DNA of 58,785 bases from Serpula lacrymans var. lacrymans S7.9. Taxonomy: Eukaryota > Basidiomycota > Agaricomycetes > Boletales > Serpulaceae. Position 1 is the stretch's first letter; the number at the start of each line of letters is the position of its first letter. The stretch spans positions 1,809,074 to 1,867,858 of the forward strand of contig NW_006763294.1 in assembly GCF_000218685.1 (NCBI RefSeq), read 5' to 3'. The translations under genes were made by a program, and so were the position numbers. The notes under the pieces were generated by a model. It ran no database searches. It saw nothing but the letters and a program-made list of their open reading frames with translations, and had not been told where the DNA came from. Positions 1 through 10,275 of the stretch are shown one piece after another.

Positions 1-2
1 AA

Positions 3-1661
3 TTAATTCATAAGCCTGGTAGCTCTATGGGGAAAGCGGACACTTTATCCAGAAGAGAGGATCATGCCATCGGCATCAAAGATGACAACAAAGGTGTTAC
101 CATGATAGACCAATCAAGGGTTGCCAATGTTAGAAATGGGCAGGATTCTGATCTTCTGGAAGTCTTCAAGAAAGACATCTCCTCAGAAGAGAAGGTGCAC
201 CTTGACGGCAATGAGAACTATTTATGGGAAGACAGGATCTTCCATTTTAAAGACAAAATCTACGTGCCTGAGTCTGCAAGGATCAACGCAATAGATAGAC
301 ATCACGATACTCCAGTGGCTGGGCACCCTGGGTGGCAATGAACAATGGAGTTGATCTCCAGAAACTACATGTGGCCTGGCATGGTCAAAAACGTACAGGA
401 ATATGTAAAATCCTGTCTGAGATGTGCCATGGCAAAGAATTCTCATCAACCGCCGGCCGGTAAACTTATGCCAAATCTGATACCAGCTGGTCCCTGGCAG
501 GATATATTGGTTGATTTCACGACGGATCTGCCCGAGTCATATGGGTATGATTCAGTAATGGTGGTAGTGGATCGCTTCTCCAAAGAAGTAGTATTCATAC
601 CTACCAATAAAACCATTACCGCTGCGGGTACGGCATATTTATTTAAAGATTTTGTATGGTCTATCCACGGGTTACCAGAAACGGTTATCTCCGATAGAGG
701 ACCTCAATTTGCTAGCAAATTTATGAAAGAATTATGTAAGATGCTGGGCATCAAACCTAAATTATCAACGGTGTTCCATCCGCAAACTGATGGACAAACA
801 GAGAGGCTCAATCAGGAATTGAAGCAATACCTCTGGATATTTATTAATGACAGACAGACAGATTGGGCCAAGTGGCTAAAGATAGCCCAGTTCTCATATA
901 ATATCAAACAGTCGTCGGCTACAGGAAAGGCACCATTCGAGGTTACCAGATTGTACCTCCCCAGAATGGGTGTAGAACCTGGTAAAAGCAAAAACGAGGC
1001 TGCTGGGAACATGGCAAAAGACATGAAGTCTGTCTTAGACGAAACGCGCAAGGCGCTATTCAAAACTGCAGAGCAGATGAAAGACAGGGCAGAGCGTAGA
1101 CGCTCTAAGGCCCCTGATTACAAGGTTGGCGACCTGGTCTGGTTAGATACCGACCACTTAAAATCAAAAGATCGGCAGTCTAGAAAACTGACCAAAAAGT
1201 GGATTAGCCCTTACCGGATTAAGGAAGTCAAACCCAACACAGTGGAGCTGGAACTCCCAAAACAAATGAGGGTAGTACCCACGGTCAATATTAGCCGTGT
1301 AAAACCCTACAATGGGCCACTGCCGGCACAGCGTGTAGACCGGCCCGGACTGGTTATAGTCACCCAGGAAGGTGAAGAAGAGTTCGAAGTCGAACGAGTG
1401 GTGGATGCACGCTTGAAGTGTGGCAAATTAGAATTCCTAGTCCTATGGAAGGGCTATGGAGACGAGGACAGAACATGGGAGCCAGAAGCCCATCTGGATA
1501 ACTCCCGCGATGCTGTTTGCGAGTTTTATTCTAAGAATCTCTCGGCTCCAAGGAAGCTTAGAGGCATGGATTCAAATCTTTTTAATTCTCTTTTTCAACC
1601 TATGCCTGAAAATTTAACCACTACCTCCGGTATTTGGTCTCGCCTGGAAGTCAAGCCTTAG
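3..1661 (+). pseudogene. Ty3/gypsy polyprotein, 3' part: RNase H tail, integrase, chromodomain (copy 1)
   Basis: This is the C-terminal part of a chromovirus-type gypsy polyprotein and is open at the left edge of the window. It begins in the RNase H tail (HKPGSSMGKADTLSR) and continues into the integrase H2C2 zinc-binding region (H..H, then CLRC). The DDE core follows, with Asp in VDFTTD, Asp in ISDRGPQF and Glu in GQTERLNQ. A chromodomain (EFLVLWKGYG, TWEPEAHL) lies near the end. An in-frame TGA at 339-341 interrupts the zinc-binding region right after HPGWQ, so the ORF resumes at ATG 345. The stop codon is TAG 1659-1661, followed by a purine-rich tract and the LTR. Integrase inserts element cDNA and the chromodomain usually guides it to chromatin. 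The stop makes this copy probably non-functional unless it is read through. Family assignment is firm. Confidence 0.93.
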
Positions 1662-1672
1662 AAGGGGGGTAG

Positions 1673-2070
1673 CGTTACGATAACACAGTTTTTGGACCTT
1701 CCCTTTACTTTTATTCTCTGCCTTAACCTTGTACTTTAGCTTTTACACATGGTGCCACGCCACATTTCCCTTTCTCGTGCCGCGTTGCCTTTCTTCTTAT
1801 TTTAGACACAACTCTCTCACATAGTGGAGCTGGCCATGCGGGCTAGGCCCCATGACATCATCAGCCACTGTCTCTATTAACTGTATAGTACACATGTACA
1901 AACAAAACCTGTAGTAGTATATATACCCCAATAGATCCAGGAGACTCCTCAGCGAGTCCTCCTGTTGTATACCAACAAACTCTCTGCAGCTCAAGGGGTA
2001 ACCACTCCCTCATCATCTTCCTTATAGTGTGTTCTGTGTGCGCCAGAGTAACTAACTCTTGGTTGTTACA
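1673..2070 (+). repeat. Long terminal repeat of the gypsy family (LTR-A), 3' LTR of copy 1
   Basis: This follows the polypurine tract (gaaggggggt, 1661-1670) directly. It aligns end to end with the solo LTR at 6330-6745 and the minus-strand LTR at 7839-8251. It ends in TTGGTTGTTACA. The first base is C where the other copies have T, so the usual TG terminus is mutated. A TATA-like stretch (TATATATA, about 1918) is followed by a short inverted repeat around 1939-1963 that is conserved in other LTRs of the window. The base after the LTR falls into the decayed copia element, so this gypsy copy appears to have inserted into it. Confidence 0.88.
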
Positions 2071-5000
2071 GCAAGATGAAGGAAAACTTGGAAAAACTCA
2101 GGTTGGGCAGTGGGGGATGTTATCTTGTTGTAGTCACGTCCTGCTACAGCCGTGAAACCCTTACAAACATAACGGGCTTTGAAGCATACAGGTTTGCCAA
2201 TTTTGTCACACTTGATTTTGAATACAGGGCTCACATAAGGTGGCAACCAGATAGTACAGAGGATCTTGGAATGAGGGTGTATACATTGAGAGCATGCAGG
2301 CTAGAAAATTCTTCATCAAGAGCCTTCTTCCATTTAGGTGCATGGGCAGATTGCATAGCTTGTTGTAAAGTTGCAGGGTCATTGGGACAGTCAACATCAA
2401 TGAGAGCATTGAGTAGTGCAGAATGAGCATATGAATGGGATGAGACAGGCTGAAAGTCTAGCCCTTCATTTTTGGTGCGTTTAGCTGATGGTAGAGTTAT
2501 TTGAGAAGAATGGTGAGGAAAAAACAGTGGATCAGGAGTGGGGGCCTTAGGAGGTGTGGAAGAAGCGTCTATGGGAGAGTCTTGGGTTGGCAGAACAATT
2601 CCATGTGATAGTGTGGAGGAATTATGAGATTCTATGAAAGTGACATGGTAAGATTGGATGGCTCAACAATTTATCATAATATCAATAGCACTTGGATGAA
2701 GGGTTATAACCGATGAGTTTGCACTCAAGTGAGTGAGAGAATACTTTTGGGTTGTGTTAATTTTGTATTAAGACAAAGGCCCAAGAGCCATTCACTTGCA
2801 GATGAGAGATATCAGGCTTGTGGACAAACCATAACTCATATAGGGTTGTATGCATTAAGGAATGGGTGGTTGTTTGAATAGTGAGATAGTTGGCTGTCAT
2901 AATGAATTCATCCCATAAATTTGGTGGAGCTTGACAGGCTAATCTCATTGAGCGTGCTTTACCCATCAGAGTTCAATATAGTCTTTCAATGTGGCCATTG
3001 TGCACAGATGTGTGTGGTATGGTGAATTGGTGGACTGTGCCACAGGTAGATACCCAGTTGCACATGGCATCACTGCATAGTTCACCATTGTCAGTCCTGA
3101 AAATACCGATATTACCGTGAATTTCAAGGTTGCATTCTAGTTTCCATTTCTGAAGTGATGGGAGCACAGCATATTTGGAAGGGAGGGGAATTGACCAAAA
3201 GTATGACAAGGAATTGTCTATTAAGTTCATCACATACAGGTTGCCTCATAGACTTTTTACCACTACTTCCATCAAATCCACATAAACTATACCTAGCCTA
3301 CAAGTTGATCTCACACTATGGTGTATGCGTAGAATGGGGGATTTGCTTTGTTTGCTGAGTATACAAAATCCACATTTGTTCTCAACATTGTTTAAAGTGG
3401 GAGGCATACCTATAGTCTACTTGTGGTGAGCCATTTCTTTTATAGCCCAAACTTTGGCATGCCCAAGACATCTGTGCCAAGTTTCCAGAGTGGGTTGATT
3501 AAAGAAAGCATGATGCACAGCAGTATTTGATGCATTCACAGCATAAAGCTTCTTCTTTGTCAAGGACCCGGAGAGAAGATGAGCACCAGCTTTTGAGGTG
3601 ATCGAACAGGATGTGGAGTCAAAATGGGCAGTGCCGCATTGCAACACATGTAGGGCAGAAATAGAGATAAGGCAAACAGCCGCTGATAGAACATACAGAA
3701 CATCATGAAGGGTGAAGTGGGCACCCCATCCCAAGTCAAGTTTAATGAAACCAATACCAGGGGCCATAATGGATGAGCCACCAGCTCTATTTATAGAGTG
3801 AGGACAGATGACAAGCTAGTCCCGGGAGCAGATATAGGCGCATACATGACAGTGGACTTTGTAGTGTTATGCCAATCAACAGAGGTGATGGGATCTACAA
3901 GTGCAAGGAACCCATGGTATTCTTCATGGTCAGTGATGGATGCAGAGGTGTAAAGTGCATTATCATGAGCAAGGGTAATGAAGGCAGATGATTCAGTGGA
4001 GTCAACAGGGACTGTAGGTGCTTTGACTTCAGGAGTTGAGAGGTAGAATGTGGTTCCATTGAAAGCATCAACCAGGTAAGCATGTCCAGCCAAATCAATA
4101 TGGCAAACAAGCTCAGGTTTGGAGGATATGGTGGAAGTTGGGGTAAAGCAACTCTTAGCACCTTTGGTAATGCGTACAGTAATTATTTCTTCACGGTGTG
4201 ATTCTAGAGGATGCCCAGGTTGGTAGTAATCTGCTTCGAGGTGTCCAGAGCATTTGCAATTGGAACATATGCATGTGGAGCATGGAAATGAGGACATGGC
4301 AACCAACACTGATTTAGTTTGAGTGCAACCAGATCATCAAACCTGCTGTTAAAGATCAAGGTGACAACAGATATCAGATGTCTTGAATGTATGGTCAATT
4401 TTGGAGAGTTCAAAAGATACAAAGTCATAAATATGGGTCATCTCGCCAGAGAAAGCATTGAGCATGCCAATAGTGAGGAAAGTTTCTTTGTCTGGAATTC
4501 CAAAAAAACTGCCCTCCGGGCAGTCCTGGACCCGGCTTTATGCAGATATACCATGTGCTTAATACTGGTAGAATTTTATATTGGTATCACAGGACCGGAA
4601 AGTTTTAAGCATCACTCCTTACTTTCAAGCCATGTGCAAAAATAAGGTCAAGCAAGTGTTTCTTTATGAGATAATGTCCAAAAACTTCGAAAAATGAGGT
4701 ACTATCATGAAATACACATAGTAAAATTTGCCCCAAGGGCCAGATATCATTGGGATGGATGTATTGAGCATGATAAATACCGTTATATTGAAATCTTCTG
4801 CACAGCAATGCAACAGAAATATAGCAAACACCATCCAAACCATCACAATCAGGCAATAACTGATGCAGAAGGGGAAGGATTGGAGGGTGTGCAAAGCAGT
4901 GTAATGCGTGAAAAACTCCATTTAAAAAGTCCCATCAAATTCCAAGGTAAATTTCAGGGTGAGACACTACATAACAGCAAGGATAAGTCACATACCACAA

Positions 5001-5795
5001 GACGGTAAAGACAATGTAAAGGATGAATGTACTGTTTCAAGCATGTTCTCATTGACAATAACAGACTAAGAATTGGAATTGCCCATAGCAAGAGATAATG
5101 AAAGCAGGGGGAAACAATATCGTGAAAAGAGAGGGAGAGTGAATTTCTGGATATATCAAAGGGAAGGGAATGATGACTAAAGTTAGAGAGCAATTCTAAA
5201 GAAGAATTGGACTGGGAAAATCGGTCTGGAAATTTATCAAAATGGATACCTGGATCCTGCGGGTCCAGGAAAAGTAATGTGCAAGGTCAGAAAGATGTTT
5301 GCTAGTGTTGCAGTAAGGTTCAGTGTAATTGTATTTGATGTTGAGGAATTGCTGGATTAATAGGATTTGTGACATAGGTCCAGTTTGTTTATGACACTAT
5401 ATTAACACAGTCCACGCATCTTTTGTGGTCATACACTTTTTAAGATAGTCTTTTTTGTTGTCGGCAGATCTGTTTGGTATGGATCTAATGATAGCTTAAT
5501 TGTTTGCCTCCCAGTTTGCGGCGCTGGAGGGATTAATAGCATCATTGGGTTTTGCAATAAACCCATTGATGTAACCACATAGGAGGTTCATTTCTAGTAC
5601 TTCGAATATGGTGTGCCTCCAAGACAACCAGTTGTCTTTCCCTCTGTCAAGGTGAGAGACATTCTGTGACATTTGGAAAGAGATTGTGTGGGCACTTATA
5701 GTTGCCTGTTTCCAAGTAGGTACGGTCTGATTGCCAGAGGATGAAGCTATGACAGGAGAGGTGGGCATTTGTTGATGGTGGCAGATGTAGAACAT
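2071..5795 (-). pseudogene. Decayed Ty1/copia retrotransposon (gag to start of reverse transcriptase)
   Basis: Fragments in successive frames on the minus strand keep the copia order. At about 5795-5496 is a gag start (DRGKDNWLSWRHTIFEVLEM). Near 4270 is a damaged zinc knuckle (CSNCKCSGHLEADYY, last Cys lost). A GAG-pre-integrase-like region follows at 3767-3417 (TWHRCLGHAKV). Integrase pieces lie at 3233-2973 (IFRTDNGELCSDAM) and 2966-2757 (PPNLWDEFIMTANYLT, YELWFVHKPDISHL). The integrase-to-RT linker and RT start are at about 2426-2080 (WKKALDEEFSSLHALNVYTL, CFKARYVCKGFTAVAGRDY). Stops and frameshifts are numerous. The RT is cut at 2071 by the gypsy LTR. The stretch 4320-5490 has no recognisable coding sequence. 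Copia identity is clear; the ends are approximate. Confidence 0.85.
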
Positions 5796-6324
5796 GTTGT
5801 TGGCATATGGAAAGAGGGGCAGGTTGCAGGCTACTTGATGTACTATTCCTTAGTTCAATATTAGTTTGAATTTGTGCCTATACAGATATTCTTCAGCAAC
5901 TCTACTCAGTCTCATTGACTTGTTTCCAAGAACTTGGTCTGGCATTGTTTGTTGTTGTTTTATATAGCTTTGTATTTGTTGCCTGACAGAATATTGAACT
6001 CCTTATTTTTGAATCCTCTTCCAGAACACCACTCTTTGGAAGACTATCTTGCTGCACCTCAAAAAGGCTGTTGCTGCCTTTGAACAGGTCTAAACCCTCA
6101 TTGTCACCTTCTCCACAACTCCACAATTCCTATCCTCTCCCTCACCTCAACATTGTCCTCTCACTATCCACCCTACTTCACCTATGTTGTTCAGTCCCCC
6201 CAAACTGGACGATTTATCTATAATCAAAACCCTCATTCACTTCATTATTGCCCTAGCCATTCAGTACTTTCAAACCAAATTCATGTCCAACATCACCTTC
6301 ATCCATTGTGTCTACATCCTAACA
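5796..6324. other. No recognisable gene; flank of copia relic
   Basis: Pyrimidine-rich sequence upstream, on the minus strand, of the copia gag start. It could hold the copia leader or LTR, but no second copy is present in the window to define one. The last five bases (GCACT, 6325-6329 just beyond) form the left target duplication of the solo LTR. Confidence 0.3.
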
Positions 6325-6329
6325 GCACT

Positions 6330-6745
6330 TGTTATGATAACACAATTTTTGGACCTTTAAACTTCATTCTCCTCTTCAACTTTCTTCTGTAGTTTTCACA
6401 CCCTGTGCCATGTGGCACTTTCCATCATTGTTCAAACTCCACTTCTTGCGCTGCACTGCCTTTATTCTTATTTTAGCTACAAGTATCTCATGCAGTGGAG
6501 CTGGTCATACGGGCTGTGCCCCATAACATCATCAGCCACTGCCTCCATCAACTGTATAGTATATATGTACAAACAACCTGTAGTAGTATATATACCCTAA
6601 TAGATCAAGGAGACTCCTCAGCGAGTCCTCCTGTTGTTTACCCACAACTAACCCAGTCCTATCCAAAGGGTAACCACTTCCACTCACTCCCTCTATAAGC
6701 TTTGTCTGAGTTGTGCGCCAGAGTATGAAAACTTTGGTTGTAACA
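6330..6745 (+). repeat. Solo LTR-A with 5-bp target-site duplication
   Basis: A 416-base LTR begins TGTTATGATAACACAA and ends TTGGTTGTAACA, giving TGTTA/TAACA inverted termini. It is flanked by GCACT on both sides (6325-6329 and 6746-6750). There is no adjoining polyprotein, so it is a solo LTR left by recombination between the two LTRs of a complete element. TATATATA near 6588 and the conserved hairpin at 6608-6632 are present. This copy defines the true ends of the LTR family used for the other annotations. Confidence 0.93.
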
Positions 6746-6825
6746 GCACTCAAATGAATGGGTATCAGAAATAGACTGCAGACATCAGAGAGAGTTCCTC
6801 ACAGCCCTCAACAAGCCAATCCCTG

Positions 6826-7838
6826 TGTCATACACCAGAATTAATTGGTAGCATGGACAGGTGTCAATAATGAAGTGAATATTCACAATACTTGCCTTTG
6901 CACCACACATGCACAGTGACACATGGAATAGTAATTAACATTGCCTTTTTCAAACTTGTGGCTGATCAGCACCACCTCTATTAGGCAATCAAGTTGTGCT
7001 CACCTTTGCTTTCCATTCAGTACTTTCTGCGTTTTGGCATTTTGGCAAATTTTCATGTTGCCACTGGTTACACATTGTGCCCTTGCTTCTGTTGTTCTCC
7101 CTGACCCTTTTCCCCTTACTGAGCCCCACCATGGGCTCTTTACTCTTGTTTCTATCCTCACCAGATGGTTGTTTCTGGACTCCCATTTTGATCAAATTTT
7201 TTGTTACCTCTTTGCTCCTCCTACTTGTCTTCCTTGCCCCTCCACCACACCTGATGTCACCACTCTCCATCTACTCCCGTCGCCAATCCATCAACCACCA
7301 CATGCCACTGCTAATATAAGCAAAGCCCTGGTGGCCAGTCCAAATTGGGCAACAGGTCCATCTTCATAATGTTGATCTGCCACCTTCCACTATTAAATCA
7401 TTGGTTGCTCATCTCACCTGGTTGTAGTTTTTGAGCTGGAAAAGGTTCATCCCCTCATGTCATCTATGTATATCACTGTCCCATTTGCTTGGGTACATCT
7501 ATCCTTTGTCCATCATCTTTGCTACAGTCACAATTACCACATGCCACCTGGGACTCACTTGTTCCAGATTGGAACTACTCCTCTCCCTCCCTTATTTGAC
7601 CAGGTGGTCCACTACAACCAGATCATTGGTAAAGCCATGGAACCATCAGATTTGGACTAGGTGATGAACTGGTGGCTCCAGTTCTTTTTTCAGCAGAACA
7701 TTCATTTGCAGTGCAATTATTTTTGATTTCTGATACATTTTTATATACACTATTTTTTTAGAATGCCTGACTGGCAAAAAAGAAACTGTGTTGATACAGA
7801 TATTATTTTTGCCTTGCTTTCTTTACTGCATCTTCCCA
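6826..7838 (+). repeat. Repeat R1, arm 1 (plus orientation), truncated by gypsy LTR
   Basis: About 1 kb begins TGTCATACACC and matches, in inverted orientation, the sequence running leftwards from 12,084, and again that from 47,293. Shared landmarks include the TGATCAGCACCACCTC segment near 6963 and CTGCATCTTCCC near 7827. It stops where the minus-strand LTR-A starts at 7839; in the arm at 11,060 the sequence continues with CATGACATTATG. Short ORFs here are not conserved as one frame. R1 may be the long LTR and leader of an unclassified retrotransposon, but I cannot prove that. Confidence 0.8.
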
Positions 7839-8251
7839 TGTAACAACCAAGAGTTTGTTACTCTGGCGCACAACTCAGACAAGCTATAGAGACAATGATG
7901 AGGGAGTGGTTACCCTTTAGGCTTCAACAAGTTAGTTGTGAGGATACAACAGGAGGACTCGCTGAGGAGTCTCCTGGATCTATTGAGGTATATATACTAA
8001 CACAGGTTGTTTGTACATGTTGTACTATACAGTTGATAACACAGTGGCTGATGATGTCAGAGGGTGCAGTCTGTGTGGCCAGCTCCACTGCGTGAGAGAC
8101 TTGTAGCTAAAATAAGAATAAAGGCAGCGCAGCGCAAGAAATAGGAGTTTGAACAAAAAGGAAAGTGCCGCATGGCACAGAGTGTCAAAACTACAGTAAA
8201 GGTTAAAGAGGAGAATGAAAATTAAAGGTTCAAAAATTGTGTATTGTAACA
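7839..8251 (-). repeat. LTR-A, 3' LTR of gypsy copy 2
   Basis: Read on the minus strand it starts TGTTACAATACACAA at 8251 and ends GGTTGTTACA at 7839, 413 bases. The polypurine tract of the second gypsy copy lies just upstream (8252-8262). The conserved inverted repeat is at 7951-7975. The right border of R1 arm 1 abuts its end. Confidence 0.9.
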
Positions 8252-8261
8252 CTACCCCCCT

Positions 8262-10275
8262 CTGAGGCTCGACTTCCAGGCGGGACCAAGTACTGGAGGT
8301 AGTAGTTAGATTTTCGGGCATAGGTTGAAAAAGGGAATTAAAAAGTTTAGAATCCATGCCTCTAAGCTTCCTAGGAGCCGAGGGATTCTTAGAATAAAAT
8401 TTGCAAACAGTGTTGCGGGAATTGTCCAGATAAGCTTCTGGTTCCCACATTCTGTCCTCGTCTCCATAGCCCTTCCATAGGACTAGGAATTCTAATTTGC
8501 CACGCTTCAAGCATGCATCCACCACTTGTTTGACTTCGAACTCTTCTTCACCTTCCTGGGGACTACAACCGGTCCGGGCTGGTCTACGCATTGTCCTGGC
8601 AGCGGCCCTTTATAGGGTTTTACACGGCTAATATTGACCGTGGGTACTACCCTCATTTGTTTTGGGAGTTCCAGCTCCACTGTGTTGGGTTTGACTTCCT
8701 TAATCCGGTAAGGGCTAATCCACTTTTTGGTCAGTTTTCTAGACTGCCGATCTTTTGATTTTAAGTGGTCGGTATCTAACCAGACCAGGTCGCCAACCTT
8801 GTAATCAGGGGCCTTAGAGCGTCTACGCTCTGCCCTGTCTTTCATCTGCTCTGCAGTTTTGAATAGCGCCTTGCGCGTTTCGTCTAAGACAGACTTCATG
8901 TCTTTTGCCATGTTCCCAGCAGCCTCGTTTTTGCTTTTACCAGGTTCTACACCCATTCTGGGGAGGTACAATCTGGTAACCTCGAATGGTGCCTTTCCTG
9001 TAGCCGACGACTGTTTGATATTATATGAGAACTGGGCTATCTTTAGCCACTTGGCCCAATCTGTCTGTCTGTCATTAATAAATATCCAGAGGTATTGCTT
9101 CAATTCCTGATTGAGCCTCTCTGTTTGTCCATCAGTTTGCGGATGGAACACCGTTGATAATTTAGGTTTGATGCCCAGCATCTTACATAATTCTTTCATA
9201 AATTTGCTAGCAAATTGAGGTCCTCTATCGGAGATAACCGTTTCTGGTAACCCGTGGATAGACCATACAAAATCTTTAAATAAATATGCCGTACCCGCAG
9301 CGGTAATGGTTTTATTGGTAGGTATGAATACTACTTCTTTGGAGAAGCGATCCACTACCACCATTACTGAATCATACCCATATGACTCGGGCAGATCCGT
9401 CGTGAAATCAACCAATATATCCTGCCAGGGACCAGCTGGTATCAGATTTGGCATAAGTTTACCGGCCGGCGGTTGATGAGAATTCTTTGCCATGGCACAT
9501 CTCAGACAGGATTTTACATATTCCTGTACGTTTTTGACCATGCCAGGCCACATGTAGTTTCTGGAGATCAACTCCATTGTTCATTGCCACCCAGGGTGCC
9601 CAGCCACTGGAGTGTCGTGATGTCTGTCTATTGTCTTGATCCTTGCGGACTCAGGCACATAGATTTTGTCTTTAAAATGGAAGAGCCCGTCTTCCCATAA
9701 ATAATTTTCATTGCCGTCAAGGCGCGCCTTCTCTTCTGAGGAGATGTCTTTCTTGAAGACTTCCAGAAGATTGGAATCCTGCCCAATTCTAACATTGGCT
9801 ACCCTTGATTGGTCCATCAGGGTAACACCTTTGTTATCATCTTTAATGCCGTTGGCATGATCCTCTTTTCTGGACAAAGTGTCCGCTTTCCCCATAGAGC
9901 TTCCAGGCTTATGAATTAATTTATAATTAAACCTAGACAAGTATACCGCGTAGTGGGCCTGTCTTTGGTTCAAGTCTCGGGCCGTCATAAAATACTCCAG
10001 ATTCTTATGATCAGTCCAAATTTCAAATTGGTGTCTAGCACCTTCTAAGTAGTGCCGCCAGTGCTCTAAGGCTCTAATGATGGCCAGCATCTCCTTGTCG
10101 TAAATTTGATAGTTGCACTCTGTAGGCGACAAACTATGCGATAAATAGGCACAAGGCCTCCAAAGATCGTCAGGGCATTTAATTGACAAAACAGCCCCAG
10201 TAGCAAAATCAGAAGAGTCAGTTTCTAGCCGGAACTCTTTGTCTAATTCTGGAAATGCTAATATGGGCGCTGTCG
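8262..10275 (-). pseudogene. Ty3/gypsy polyprotein, RNase H to chromodomain (copy 2)
   Basis: It reads from about 10,275 downwards. First comes the RNase H domain (FRLETDSSDFATGAVLS, IYDKEMLAIIRALEHW, IWTDHKNLEYF), then the H2C2 region, the DDE integrase and the chromodomain. An in-frame TGA at 9583-9581 sits after HPGWQ, exactly as in copy 1. A one-base deletion near 8560 (GTCCCCAGG here, GTCACCCAGG in copy 1) shifts the frame before the chromodomain. The stop codon is CAG instead of TAG, so translation would run into the LTR. The reverse transcriptase and everything upstream are missing. The left end of the homology passes into R1 arm 2 at a short shared stretch near 10,276. Confidence 0.92.

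Noticed and set aside
6505..6560. CTGATGA-like core on the minus strand of LTR-A, suggesting a hammerhead ribozyme
   Set aside because: The required GAAA and stem arrangement are missing around it.
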